In this document: positions 1-10,454 of the stretch, in pieces
How the letters are laid out: the number at the start of each line of letters is the position of its first letter
How positions within the stretch are numbered: the stretch's first letter is position 1
NCBI GenBank assembly: GCA_017311185.1
Contig: JAESUZ010005114.1
Location: 62,001-126,000, forward strand
Reading direction: 5' to 3'
From: Proteles cristata cristata
Lineage: Eukaryota > Chordata > Mammalia > Carnivora > Hyaenidae
DNA: 64,000 bases
Translations under genes and position numbers: made by a program
Notes under the pieces: model-generated
Databases searched by the model: none
The model's input: only the letters and a program-made list of their open reading frames with translations
What the model was told of the DNA's origin: nothing

Positions 1-506
1 ACCTCCTCGCTCTTGTGCTGACGTCCCCTCTCCTCCTTGAGCACATAAGGGTTCCCTGCACATCTCAGGCTTCTGGAGTTTGTCATGACAGGTCGTGCTC
101 TGGATTCGCTTTCTCGATCTTTCTGTAGGCTTCTCCTGCTTTCTGAACCTCAGAGCTGCGTCCTTTATGTATCCAAATATGGCCTCATCTTCATGTTCTC
201 ATTCTTTCTCCTCTCCCATTTCAGCCAGAAACGGGGCTGTTTCCTTCTTGTACTCACGTCTTTTAACCCTTTGTAATATTGTCTGTATTTTCTCCTCTAT
301 GTTCTGTCTACAAGGAGAGTTCTTCATGCCATACTTTGAAGTTCTATTGTCTTTTTAGATTTGTCCAATTTGATACTTAATCTCGCCATTGAATTTTTCT
401 TCAGTTTTAATGAGTTTATTTATTCCTAGAACCTCTGCTTCTTTTCTATACCTCATTTCTTTCTCTGGAAACTCATTAATCTATCAACTAATTTTCTGGT
501 AAATTT
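1..506. other. T-rich sequence, no gene; possibly LINE-derived
   Basis: Pyrimidine-rich and AT-rich sequence with no credible exon. The style (runs such as TTCAGTTTTAATGAG and TTCCTAGAACCTCTGC) resembles the antisense 5' part of old LINE-1 elements, as at 23.8-24.4 kb, but I cannot align it with confidence. Two short overlapping open frames (63 and 87 codons) have no recognisable features. Confidence 0.4.
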
Positions 507-521
507 TATCAGAATGCACTT

Positions 522-742
522 TTTTTTTTAAATTTTTGAATGTTTTATATATTTCTGAGAGAGAGAGACAGTGTGAGCAGGGGAGGGTCAGAGAGAGGGG
601 GAGATACAGAATCTGAAACAGACTCCAGGCTCAGAGCTAGCTGTCAGCACAGAGCCCGACGCGGGGCTCGAACCCATGAACTGTGAGATCATGACCTGAA
701 CTGAAGTCAGACTCCCAACTGACTGAGCCACCCAGGCGCCCC
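522..742 (-). mobile_element. Can-SINE (feliform SINEC type)
   Basis: Read on the minus strand it starts GGGGCGCCTGGGTGGCTCAG, continues through the tRNA-derived box A/box B region, the feliform CTGTGCTGACAGCT segment and a CT-rich tract, and ends in an A-rich tail. It is flanked by a 15-bp target-site duplication, TATCAGAATGCACTT, at 507-521 and 743-757. This is a clean L1-machinery insertion. The SINE is noncoding. Confidence 0.95.
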
Positions 743-757
743 TATCAGAATGCACTT

Positions 758-959
758 CTTGTACATTTTGTGAGATGATAGACAGCACACTGCATGTTGT
801 CAGGTTGATGCCTACGTCCTGGCACGTGACAGCCTCTCTGCTGCCTGGACATTGAGCACTGTGGTCACCCCAACACGTCCCCCTCTCCACCCTCCCCACG
901 GCTCCTCTGTGCCTGCGCCCAAAGCCACACAACCACAGGTCTGCTGTCACTATAGATTC
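758..959. other. short single-copy stretch between SINE and L1
   Basis: Moderately GC-rich sequence with CACGTCCCC-like pyrimidine runs. A minus-strand open frame of 120 codons starts here and runs into the SINE, so I read it as chance. Nothing else is recognised. Confidence 0.5.
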
Positions 960-1004
960 TTTTCCTTTTTTTAGAATTTTATATAAATGGGATCATAGTT
1001 TTGT

Positions 1005-1575
1005 GGTAGATAGAATGGACCCCCAGGAAATCCCCAGGATGTGTGACCCCATGCATGGCAACAGGGATCTGTAGATGTGATGAAGTCGAGGACCTTGAGA
1101 CCAGGAGGTGCCCTGAATGATGAAGGTGGTCTCAGTGTCCTCGCAGGGTCTCCATGGGGGTCAGAGAAGAGGCAGTGGGGGCTGAAGCTAAGGAACGCTT
1201 CTGCCTCCGGAAGCTGGAAGAGACAGGAACAGGTCCTCCCACGGCTTCCGGAAGAGCTCAGTCCTGCAATGCCTTGACTGTGTCCCAGGAGCCGCTGTGG
1301 ACTTCTAACCTTCAGGCCTGGAAGATTATAGACTGTGGGCGCCTGGGCGGCTCAGCTGGTTAAGCATCCAACGTGGGCTCAAGCCCTGATCTCGCAGTTG
1401 GTGAGTTTGAGCCCCACATCGGGGTCTCTGTGGTCACCACAGAGCCCACTGTCCCCTTCTTTCTGCCCCTCCCCCATTGACACTATCCCTCTCAAAAATA
1501 AACTTTTTTTAAAAAAAGATAAATTTTTGCTGTTTTAAGTCATTACATTTACAGTTATTCATGAAAATGGTGTCA
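1005..1575 (+). mobile_element. MaLR/ERVL-type LTR fragment inserted in the L1
   Basis: The sequence runs from GTGGTAGATAGAATGGACCC through CTGTAGATGTGATGAAGTCG, AAGCTGGAAGAGACAGGAA and GACTTCTAACCTTCAGGCC. After the SINE it resumes at ATAAATTTTTGCTGTTTTAAG. These match the general layout of MLT1/MST-type MaLR LTRs, whose 3' part ends AATAAATTT...GTTTTAAGCCA. L1 sequence lies on both sides, so the LTR is younger than the L1. No internal retroviral genes are present; it looks like a solo LTR. The subfamily is not determined. Confidence 0.7.
1337..1518 (+). mobile_element. Can-SINE inside the MaLR LTR
   Basis: Starts GGGCGCCTGGGCGGCTCAG and ends CTCTCAAAAATAAAC plus an A-rich tail. Internal sequence is more diverged than in other copies; for example the CTGTGCTGACAGC segment reads CTGTGGTCACCACAG. 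Flanking LTR sequence resumes directly after the tail. A short imperfect duplication around AAGAT is possible but not clean. Confidence 0.9.
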
Positions 1576-2098
1576 GGGAACTGGTAGGGGTGTGCAGTCT
1601 GCATGTTTGGCTTCTTTTGACCCAGCACAATTTTGAGATTTGGCCGCCTCGAGGTATCAACTGCTGCTGTAAGCTGCTATGCAGATTTAGGGCCTTTTAA
1701 TGGACATCTGGGTAATTTTAAGTTTGGGGCTACAACAAATAAAGCTGCTACGAATGAATGTTTATGTACAAGTATTTGTGCCCGTGGAAAGGGAAACTCG
1801 TTCATTTTCTCGTGAGTAAAATATCTAGGAATAGAAGGTGGATCAGATCATACATGTTCACTTTCATTCCTAAGGAGCTGTAATACCCTTTTTCCAAAGT
1901 GGGCGTTCCGTTTTCTGTTTCCATCACCAGTGTTGGAGAGTGGCAATCACACGGGTGTGCCCCGCCTTTCCATTTTGGCTGTGCTAACAGGTGCCTAGTG
2001 GTGTTTTCTTTGTCATTCAGTTTACATTTAAATAATGGCTAGTGACAGGAAGCGTCTTTTCATGTGCTTATTTGTCTTCCTCTTGTGTTTATCTTCTT

Positions 2099-2319
2099 CA
2101 AAAATTTTTAAATGTTATTTATTTTTGAGACAGACAGACAGACAGACAGACGGGGCAAGCAGGGGAAGGGCAGAGAGTGAGGGAGACACAGAATCCAAGG
2201 CAGGCTCCAGGCTCCCAACAGTAAACACAGATTCTGATGCAGGGCTTGAACCCATGAACTGCGAGATCATGACCTGAGCCAAAGTCGAACACTCAGGGCT
2301 GAGCCACCCAGGTGCCCCC
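2099..2319 (-). mobile_element. Can-SINE inside the L1
   Basis: The head, reverse complement of CACCCAGGTGCCCC, is at the right end. An A-rich tail and a (CAGA)n stretch near 2130-2151 are at the left. The 15-bp target-site duplication TGTGTTTATCTTCTT is at 2084-2098 and 2320-2334. The disrupted L1 phrase can be followed across the insertion. Confidence 0.95.
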
Positions 2320-3040
2320 TGTGTTTATCTTCTTTATGGAAGTGTTTGTTCATCTCTTTTGCTCATTTTTAAAATGGGGTTGTGCTCCCATTATTAAGCT
2401 TACAGAATTTTTAATGTTTTCATATATATTTATATGTGAATTTATTATCAGATATTTGTTTGCACATATTTACTCCCAGCCTATGGCTTATTCTTTTTTT
2501 TCAGCTTCTTAGCATTATCTTTTAAGGAGAAAAATTTTTGAGGAAATCTAATATCATCAATTTTTTTGGTATGAATCATACTTTTGGTACAATAGCTATA
2601 AAGTATTTGCCTAACACAAGCTGCAAGATTTTCTCCTATTTTTTCTTCTAGAAGTTTTAGAATATTAGATTTTAGGTCTATGATTCATTTACAGTTAGTT
2701 TTTTATATGGGTACAAGTATCCTGTTCTATTGATTATTTGTGTTGACAGCAATGTTACACTGTCTTGATTAATATAGCTTTAAGGTGAGACTTGAAATCA
2801 GTTAAGGTTGGCATTTCAACTTCGTCCTTCTCTTTAAAAGTTGGTTTGGTCTGCATTTCCGCATGGATTTTAGAATCAGCTTATCAATTTCTACAAAAGC
2901 TTGCTGGGATGTGATTGGAAATGTACTCAATCTATAAAATGACTGAGGAGAATCAAGATCTTAGCTGTAGTGAGTCTTCTGATATGTAAACATTGCATAA
3001 CTCCATTTATTTAAATCTTACAAAATTTTTCTCAGTGACT

Positions 3041-3249
3041 TTTTTTTAAGTTTATTGAAAGAGAGAGAGAGAGAGAGAGAATGAGCAGAAGTGGGGGAGA
3101 AGGAGAAAGAAAGAGAGAGAATCCTAAGCAGGCTATGCACTGACGGTGTGGAGACCCATATGGGACTTGAACCCAAGAGCCATGAGATCATGACCTGAGG
3201 CCAAATCTAAGAGTCTGATGCTTAACTGAGTGGGCCACCCGGACACCCC
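3041..3249 (-). mobile_element. Can-SINE inside the L1
   Basis: Minus-strand copy with a GA-rich tract at 3060-3080, a diverged body (CTGACGGTGTGGAGACCC) and a head ending CACCCGGACACCCC. Flanks share CTCAG(T/C)... with a run of T, consistent with a decayed target-site duplication. It looks older than its neighbours. Confidence 0.88.
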
Positions 3250-3720
3250 TCTCAGCATCTTTTTTCAGTGCATAAGTATTAAGCATCTTTTGTCAAATTC
3301 TCAAGAATTTCTTAATTATTGATACTATTGTAAAATATACTTATTATTTCATTTTCCAGTTGTTCTTTGCTAGTATGTAGAACTTCAGTGAGTTATTGTA
3401 GATTGATCTTATATCCTGTAACCTCACTAAAATGACTTGTCCATCTGCATCGCTTACTAGTAGACTTCAAAGTTGTACTTCATGCTTTTCATAGGCTGAT
3501 TTTTTAATTTATTTTCTTGCCTAAAACTTCCAAAAAAAGTTGAATGAAAGTGATGAGAGTAAACTCTTCTCTGAACAGTTATTTTTAATTTCTCTTATTC
3601 TATGACTTAGAAACTCCTTTGCGGGTTTTTAATGTTGTTGGTTTTACCTGCTGGGGTCTTGCTACACTTCATTTGTCTTTAATGAGTTTTTCAATTTTGG
3701 CTGTAATTTTGTGTTTAAAG

Positions 3721-3723
<3 letters not shown>

Positions 3724-3756
<33 letters not shown>
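3724..3756. repeat. (TG)n microsatellite
   Basis: About 16 uninterrupted TG dinucleotides at the right edge of the old L1 fragment. Confidence 0.98.
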
Positions 3757-3759
<3 letters not shown>

Positions 3760-4111
3760 AGTTGTTTACAGTGTGAGTTGTGCAAATGTATCTCAGAAAG
3801 TTTCAATTATCATGGTATTTTCTCAACTTAGTGAACAGAGTAAGTGCAAATACCCAGTTTATGAGAAATGCCAATCCACGGATTCCACGTCTCAGTAGTA
3901 TATGTTTTGTTTAATGTTCACCTATTGCCTGGAAGAGGCAGAAAAATTCCTTTTGGATTTCTGAATCACTTCCTATATATTTTTTGGTCAACATTTGTAC
4001 TAAAACTTTTGAGGACTCTGGCAAAAAGTCACCTCCGTGCCAACTCCCGATCTAAGCCAGCCAGACTCTACCTCTGTGTCTCTATAGGCAAAGAAACCTG
4101 TTTGATAATCA
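3757..4111. other. single-copy AT-rich stretch
   Basis: No repeat family or exon recognised. The 146-codon open frame over 3868-4308 simply runs into the trinucleotide tract that follows. Confidence 0.5.
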
Positions 4112-4270
4112 CTTCTACCATCACCACTGCCATCGTCTCTACCTCCTCCACCACCTCCACCTCCACCCACACCATCACCTATACCTCTACCACCACCACA
4201 AGCTCTACCTCCACCAACACCACCTCCACCACCTCCACCATCACCACCTCCACCATCACCACTCTCCTCC
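4112..4270. repeat. imperfect (CCA/CCT/CAC)n trinucleotide tract
   Basis: About 160 bp of CCACCTCCACC-type triplets with interruptions. It is open on both strands because of its composition (Ser/Thr-rich on plus, Gly-rich on minus). It is a simple repeat, not a coding domain. Confidence 0.95.
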
Positions 4271-5045
4271 TCAAGGGTTCCAGCACTGCTCCTATACTGA
4301 TGATTTGACTTCCAGTTCTTTCTTCTTGCTAGCACCTGAGGAGTCTCTTTTATTTCTGGAAGATCGGCATTGGAGTTAAAATAATTTTACCTGGAATTTT
4401 AACTAACATCTAGGAGGTTTGTAGTAGTAATATCTTTGCATTATCTCAGTTCAGCAGATTGTTGCAAATGCAAGGAATACCATGCATCACTGCTAGTCAC
4501 AATAAATGCTGGATGACAGGTAATTAGTTTTGCAAATATGTGATGTACAAGTGATCTTAAATTTTTAATGGTTTTAAATTTGTTGCAATAAGAATATCAT
4601 CTCATTTGCAGCATTATGCCTCTTTCACTGTGTTGAGTTGTTTTATTTTAAAACCTGTCATGGCTGTGATGACTTCTACCACCCACTTTTATTCTTTTTA
4701 TTGTCCGCCATGTAAACGCCACCAAATAGAAATATTTTTCTGTCATGCTTTTATAAGAATTTGGTGACTCTTGTGTATTTTACCTTTGCTTGGAACGGAT
4801 CCCAATATGTCATCTAGAATTTGTCAAAATATTTCAAAGAAAAAGGTAGGTCAAAGTTTCATCCCTATATGGGGAGTGGATCCACTTCAGGTTTGGGCTG
4901 AGAGGCCATTGAAACAGGTTGTTAACTCGCCCTTAGTACATTCCTCACTGAGTCAAAAGAAAGAGAAATATCACATACAGGAAAAGAAAAGAGAATGGGG
5001 CATCTAAGCTAAAATAGGTAAATAAAACCAGATATGCTTCAACAA
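4271..5045. other. single-copy AT-rich DNA with a candidate homeodomain element
   Basis: No exon or transposon recognised. Around 4430-4560 the sequence is unusually rich in developmental-factor-type words, including TTTGCATTAT, TGACAGGTAATTAG and TTGCAAAT, so it could be a conserved noncoding element. Conservation is not tested. Confidence 0.4.
4514..4527 (+). promoter_or_regulatory. TGACAGGTAATTAG: possible Meis/TGIF plus homeodomain composite
   Basis: TGACAGG matches the TALE-homeodomain (MEIS/TGIF) core and overlaps TAATTA, the core bound by many homeodomain factors. The match is exact by eye. Any function is inference. Confidence 0.3.
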
Positions 5046-5137
5046 AAAGAAAAAAGAGAAAACTAGAAAGAGAGAGAGGAACAGAGACAGATGCAGACAG
5101 AGAGAGAAGGAGATGGAGAGAGAGAGACAGAGACTAA
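5046..5137. repeat. GA-rich low-complexity tract
   Basis: Impure (GA)n/(GACA)n sequence. It lacks a SINE head nearby, so I do not call it a SINE tail. Confidence 0.85.
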
Positions 5138-7131
5138 GACAAAACACCCTTTTTTAACATAAATAACCATAGGCACTTGAGAAGCTCAACACTTGAATGC
5201 ATCTTGAGTATTTTGAAAGACAAAGAATCCTTTTTAAACTGATTAGCCAGGTTTCAATTAATGTGTGCCTTTAACTTTTATAATTTATGTTATATATTAG
5301 GGCCCCTTAAAGTAGGATCTCTGCTGTAGTTTGACGGCAGTGCTTTGTTTTTATTTACTTTTTCTTTTCCTTATGTTTTCATTGATATATTCTGCCGAGG
5401 TTGATATATATCATCTTTGTATCTCACTGCTCCATGTAAAATTGCAAAATATAACATGTTGGTGCTTTGATTAGACATTCCAAATATTGTTCGTGTGTGT
5501 GATTGTTTGTGTAATTTAAAAAAAAATTACTCTTGATGTTGGCCAGGAGTCACCATCAGACTGTTTGATCAGCCAGATGATTAGTCAAGGAAAAATAAAT
5601 TAAATAAACAGCACACGATCATTAAAACGTAAAAAATAGGAGGTTTGCCAATCAAGCCTGGGTCAGTGGTGACCGGAAATCAATCCCGTCGATGGGCGAG
5701 CACGGCCTGTGTGGACTGGGGAGGAGGGCCGGTGCCCACCCAGGCGAGCATCCTTCAGACACGGCTCCGGGGCCTGGCTGGGCATCCTCTCCTAACGGAC
5801 GGGGCCGTCACTGTGAATGCAGCTCTGTCGTCACGAAGTGAGCCTGACAGAGGCTTCTAGGTCACACTCGGTGTCCTCTCGCCACTTGTCACAGCAGCTC
5901 CTCGTCCTTCTGCAGTCTAGTGGACTAATAAAATCACTCCCTAAAGCAGATGTCACTAATTTGGAACAATAATCATCAAAACAGGTACAAATGTGGCATT
6001 GTCCCCTTACCTGAAATGCCCAGGCAATGACAATGGCCCCAGTGTCTGGTCTCATTAGAAAATCTGCATTTGTTACGTGGGCAGGTTTGGAAAAGCTGCC
6101 GTGTGGACAGGAAGTATCGGAGCTGCTATAGCCTGTGAGTGTCCTCAGTGTTCTGTTTCCCTCGGGATGCTTGCAAGAATGAATGTGGGAGGTAGAATGT
6201 TCCAGATGGTGACAACGTGGTCTGGCTGTAGGGGTACTGCCTGGGGTCACAACTACCCCCCCACCCCTCTTCTCTCTGTTTTCTCCTCCTACACATGCTT
6301 GTGCCAAAGAGCGGCACGCCCATTCGCACACCTAAGGTCGCACCCAGAACAGTTTATCGTCTGACCGTTTGTGAAAATACAGGGGCTTTGGAAAAATTCT
6401 TCCTCTGCCTGAAGAAGAATAAGAAAAAGGGCTCCCTGCCACAGCCCAAACTTCAGTACATGTGATCGATACACACCAGGCGGACATACGTTCCCTTAAT
6501 CGTCTCTTTTCTAAAGATGTGTGCGATGCTGGACACCAGGTAGTGGCTCCTTCAGGAGCCCCCGGCGAGAAGGGCTGGTTCGTGGAAGGTTCACCTATTC
6601 CCTTGCCCCCCAGCCAGCTGGAGGCTAAGCAGACTGATAACCCTAAACCACGGCAGCGCAGACCCAATGATTTTTACATCAAGCAGCCTGATGTACTGCC
6701 TTGCCACCCACCAATCCCTTTCCAATATCGATCCATTCCTAAATGAGCCCTTCCCTGCTTTGTACCATGAGCAATAATTAAAAAAGCAGCACATTGATTT
6801 TAACTAATATTATGAAGGCTCCGGATGTGCACATGCTTACAAAATAGTGGGCTTTGCCCGTCTTTCATTGCACAACAAAGGATCCTGATTAAAGTTTGGG
6901 CGCCGGGAAGGAGAGACCTGTCTGCAATTGAACGTGTCAAAAGTGACACCTGCTCTGTTTTATTATAAATCTCGTTGTGATACCAATGGAGGTTTTCATC
7001 CTGAGGTTTCAGGAAAATAAATAAGAACAGTCTTAAACCCACGGTAGAGTATAAGAAATTAGGGCACAAATGCTTCTTTCAAATGCTGTTACCCTGCCGC
7101 ATAGGCACCCTGTCTACAAAATAAAATCGTG
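5138..7131. other. single-copy DNA, no gene recognised
   Basis: Mixed AT-rich (5.14-5.64 kb and 6.75-7.1 kb) and moderately GC-rich (5.65-6.7 kb) sequence. Overlapping open frames on both strands at 5.83-6.8 kb reach 166 codons without a domain, signal or shared splice structure. No repeat family recognised. Confidence 0.5.
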
Positions 7132-7312
7132 TTCATATTACGTAAGTCACTTGGAAGCAAGTCATGCATTATGACGCCCAGTGTACGTTTTGATACCAAA
7201 GTGAAATGCTTTCTAGTCTAAAATGGCTTCCAACAGCCCTAGATTTAGTCACAGTGACATCACGCTCACTATGACGGCACGGGAAGCAATGACATTTTGC
7301 ATCATCGTCAAA
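7132..7312. promoter_or_regulatory. candidate regulatory element: cluster of bZIP-type sites
   Basis: Within 180 bp there is a perfect TTACGTAA palindrome (7138-7145, the PAR-bZIP/NFIL3 D-box form), ATGACG twice, TGACATCA, and TTGCATCA (7297-7304, the core of C/EBP-ATF composite response elements) followed at once by TCGTCA. The surroundings are repeat-free. Grouping is by eye and activity is inference. Confidence 0.35.
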
Positions 7313-8286
7313 TACCCGAAGCTAATCTGTTTGCAGGATGTAGGACAGAATTTCCATTAACTGCAAGGCCGGAGAAACTAGATTTTTAAAAATATGCCGA
7401 ATTGCACTCTGCTGACCGGGGAAGGAAACAAATGTGTGACCATGAAGGCGACCCGGGGTGCTCCCCCGCTCCCCCACGGCACAGACGTGAGGTCTGCCCT
7501 CAAGAAAAGCTTTCAGGCAGCTCGAGGCGCCGGAACCTTCCCCTCGCCCTACAACCATCTCCCCTCCTGTGTCACAGCCGAGGATACCTAAGAGCACATT
7601 GTGACGTGTGAGCAATGCAAAGAACACTGGCAGAGGGTAAAGTATATTTAAAAGTTCAATAATTTTAACAAGTATACTGTGAGCATAGTAATGGCAGATC
7701 AAAAACAGACACATATCTTAAAACACCATAATGTGTCAGAACACAGAACGGAAAACCCCCAGGTAGCTTGGCCCCAAGAAGTTGCAAATTGCAGGATGAC
7801 ACCTTCAGCTTTCGGCGCCCGTCCTCTGGCTGGACATAGTTCTCGAGTGGTGGGGAAATTAAGTCCTGGTCTCCTGGGGTCTATTTCCACTGTTTCTAAC
7901 GGGGGTAGTAAGGGATAGATATAGAAATAGGAAGCCCGTGACTTCTTAAGACTTTCTGAGGATATAGTAGACATTTCACTGTTTACGTAATAAACCTAGT
8001 AGGCATTTCAGTGTTTTCACCTTTGTGCCTTGTGGTACAGACTGAAAATTATAGATTTTTATTGAGTTCAGATAAACAACCCTGAAGATTACATGACTGG
8101 TGTGTCTTCACCTTGTTTATTGTGGTGGGATGTTTTTCTTACACAGATACACCAAAGAATATTCAAAACTAGTTCTGAAGTTAATAGTGTTGAGGGAAAA
8201 CAAATTAAACAAGATAGATCTTTCATCATACCACACAGAAAAGTCAGCTCCAAGGGGATTGGCATGTTAACTCTGCCTCCCCCATA
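7313..8286. other. single-copy DNA, no gene recognised
   Basis: Contains a GC-richer patch at 7.43-7.6 kb with open frames on both strands (up to 130 codons) and AT-rich DNA after 7.9 kb. No domain, repeat or splice architecture seen. Confidence 0.5.
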
Positions 8287-8325
8287 CGCAACACACACAC
8301 ACTCACACACACACACTCACACTAC
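8287..8325. repeat. (CA)n microsatellite, interrupted
   Basis: ACACAC runs broken by two TCACAC units and ending in CACTACTCC. Confidence 0.95.
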
Positions 8326-9044
8326 TCCTCCCTGAAGAAAATACAGATGCGTGTCCACATGATCTCAGGATGAGGATTTTCAAAACCGTAAGGCGTCAGA
8401 GGAAGTGCACCCCGATGGGTGGATGGAATCTACTACTTTTAAAGTGTGAGGCTCAACGTGCTCCCCTTCATCCGGAGTCCGGGGGCTGCAGGTGACAGAG
8501 AATGACAGATGGGCAAGGCTCCTGCGCTGCACCCTGGGGCACATGCACTTTGTCCCCACGAAGGAGTCTCAGGCCCCTGGACCCAGAGCACATAGTTGTG
8601 TTTTAGGACCTGAACAAAACCACGCAGTTACTTGGCTTCAGATTCTTGCTCCTCTGGAGCCTGAACAATCGAACAGTCAAATACCGGGTGCCTGGGCCGG
8701 GGGGGACGGAGAAGGGGCTGAGAAGCTTGTGGGGGGCAGGTGTGACCCCAAGGGGCAGGGAACACTATCTTGGAGCATCCCTTCCCTCCTGGGGCTGAGG
8801 TCTGCACTGACCATGCAGGGAGGGGAGAACATCAGGTGGGGGGGTGAAGAGAAGGACTTGAACTGAGTCTTCAGGACCGAGTACACCCCCATCCCAGAAC
8901 CAGGCCAGCTGGAGAGCTGGGGGTGGAGGCCACGGACCCGGGGGCACCACAGGCCCACAGGAGCTGCCCTGGGGCCTTGGCACCCGAGCTCAGCCTGGGG
9001 ACCCTTGGAAAGTGGAGCCAGGTGGTGAAAGCAGGCATTGGGAT
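8326..9044. other. GC-rich single-copy DNA leading into a minisatellite
   Basis: From 8.45 kb the sequence is G-rich with runs such as CCGGGGGGGACGG. Open frames of up to 124 codons occur on both strands and overlap each other, as expected from composition. No gene recognised. Confidence 0.5.
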
Positions 9045-9348
9045 GGGGGTGAGTGTGGGGGGGACCCCAGTACCTGCAGGCTAGACCCTAAGGCTGGGGG
9101 TGAGTGTGGGGAGACCCCAGTACCTTCAGGCTGGACCCTCGGGCTAGGGGTAAGTGTGGGGGGATCCCAGTACCCGCAGACTAGACCTTTGGGCTAGGGG
9201 TGAGTGTGTGGGGGACCCCAGTACCCACAGGCTGGACCCTTGGGCTGGGGGTGAGTGTGGGGGGGACTCCAGTACCCACAGGCTGGACTCTCGGGCTGGG
9301 GGTAAGTGTGGCGGGGACCCCAGTACCCGCAGGCTGGTCCCTCAGGGG
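9045..9348. repeat. 50/51-bp minisatellite, six units
   Basis: Units start at 9045, 9096, 9146, 9196, 9247 and 9298, giving spacings of 51, 50, 50, 51 and 51. Each has the layout GGGGGTRAGTGTGG, ACCCCAGTACC, CAGGCTGGACC, GGGCT, with scattered substitutions. Because the unit is not a multiple of three, the frames open through it are shadows. Every unit contains GGTGAGTG or GGTAAGTG, a 5' splice-site-like word. Confidence 0.97.
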
Positions 9349-9885
9349 ATCCCATGAAACTAGGTTGTTTGGGAAAAAATACCTTTTTTTTTAAATGAAA
9401 TATTTTCTATCTGAACATTTCAGGCTGGAAATTACATGTAACTATTTAAGTAAATGCGTGTGTGTCATTGTGCTAAGTTCCGAGAGGTCCAGCCAAAGCA
9501 GCAGAGAAAATTGGCTTAAACAAGGAAGTCCCAGCACACGCTCTGCTGCAGGCTCTGGGGGAGAGAATCTTCCACGGGGAGCGGAGGTACTGTTCCCGGC
9601 AGACTCTTCCCTCCTGGTTACTGGGTCCCACACACAGGGAGAGCCCAGGATGCACAGGGACAGGGGTACAGAGTCAGGCCCTGGGGAGGGGTCAGTGCAG
9701 AGGGGAGGCTGCCACACGGGAGGGTCTCGGAACCATGGACCTGATTCTTTTGCCTGTGGAGGAGGCGAGTGTTGTAGGGACTCCCCGTCAAAACTCATTT
9801 CTTCTGGCAACACCACAGCGAGCTCCTTGGGTTTTACACCTCACGATGGGGTAAGATTCGTTCTCCTTCAGGTAGGACCTTGGTT
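9349..9885. other. single-copy DNA
   Basis: No repeat or exon recognised. A 213-codon plus-strand frame (9395-10036) and a 124-codon minus-strand frame (9442-9816) overlap; neither shows a domain. Confidence 0.5.
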
Positions 9886-10230
9886 ATTGTACACACGGAA
9901 GGCAGAGCATGTGCAAAGTCCTAGAGGCATGTGGCGCTCGGCCTTCCTGGTCAACATAACCGATCCCAGTGAGCCTGGCGCACACGGTCTGCAGGAGGAA
10001 GAAGGGGGCGTGGGCGGGAGAGTCCAGGCCTTGTAGATCTGCTTATGTATTGATTTGAATTTATTTGGATTAATTTTATTGCATGGCTGTGCCATGGAAG
10101 GGTTAAGTGAAGAAGCCACCTTGTTTCTGAGTGCACCTGCCGGAGGCCGCGTGTGGGACAGATGGGCGGAAGGCATGGTCAGCAGGGGAGACGGGAAGGA
10201 AGGCAAACCTGAGCAGGGTGACTGCAGAGG
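9886..10230 (-). mobile_element. L2 LINE remnant (antisense)
   Basis: The plus strand carries AGCATGTGCAAAGTCCTAGA, then GGCCTTGTAGATCTGC, then GAAGGGTTAAGTGAAGAAGC, then CAGCAGGGGAGACGG. These are in the order expected for the antisense of the L2 3' coding region (GCAAAGGCCCTGAGG, GGCCTTGTAGGCCA, GGGTTTTAAGCAGGGGAGTG, GCAGGGAGACC). Very diverged and without an open frame. Confidence 0.6.
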
Positions 10231-10454
10231 CAGCAGAGGGAGCGTCGCAATGCAGAGGCGCCAAGTGTGTTCTGCAAATACAGAATGATGGAATTCTGAG
10301 GACGTATCCCAGGGCCAGTTACAGACCCGCAGCGGCTGGAGTAGCGGTTACATGGGCCACGCAGACTCCACGGGGCAGCAGACCTGGGCGGTTCCACAGG
10401 TCCACAGTCAGGAGGAAGCGGCCCCGCACGGCCAAGGTCCCCAAGCTGACCTTC
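10231..10454. other. short single-copy stretch
   Basis: Between the L2 and L1 remnants. It contains a few CpGs (for example GCGGCCCCGCACGG) but is too short for an island. Nothing else seen. Confidence 0.45.

Larger units (their letters stand above)
960..3830 (-). mobile_element. old LINE-1 (L1M type), 3' part, antisense, fragmented
   Basis: The plus strand reads as the antisense of L1 3' end and ORF2. Landmarks are AATTTTATATAAATGGGATC (about 972), TTCCAAAGTGGG (1894), TCTTTTCATGTGCTTATTTG (2055), TTTTCTCCTATTTTTTCTTC (2632), CACTGTCTTGATTAATATAG (2758) and TAGAATCAGCTTATCAATTT (2871), which are typical reverse-transcriptase-region antisense phrases. The element is heavily mutated with no open ORF2. 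It is split by an LTR (1005-1575) and SINEs at 1337, 2099 and 3041. The left end is 3' UTR side and the right end is inside ORF2. The right boundary near the TG repeat is uncertain. Confidence 0.88.

Noticed and set aside
1005..1575. Possible endogenous retrovirus provirus
   Set aside because: Only LTR-like sequence is present; no gag, pol or env similarity was seen, so it is treated as a solo MaLR-type LTR.
9045..9348. Regular direct repeats resembling a CRISPR array
   Set aside because: Units are contiguous with no unique spacers and the DNA is mammalian; this is a minisatellite.
9395..10036. 213-codon plus-strand open frame
   Set aside because: Overlaps a 124-codon minus-strand frame and an L2 remnant; no domain.
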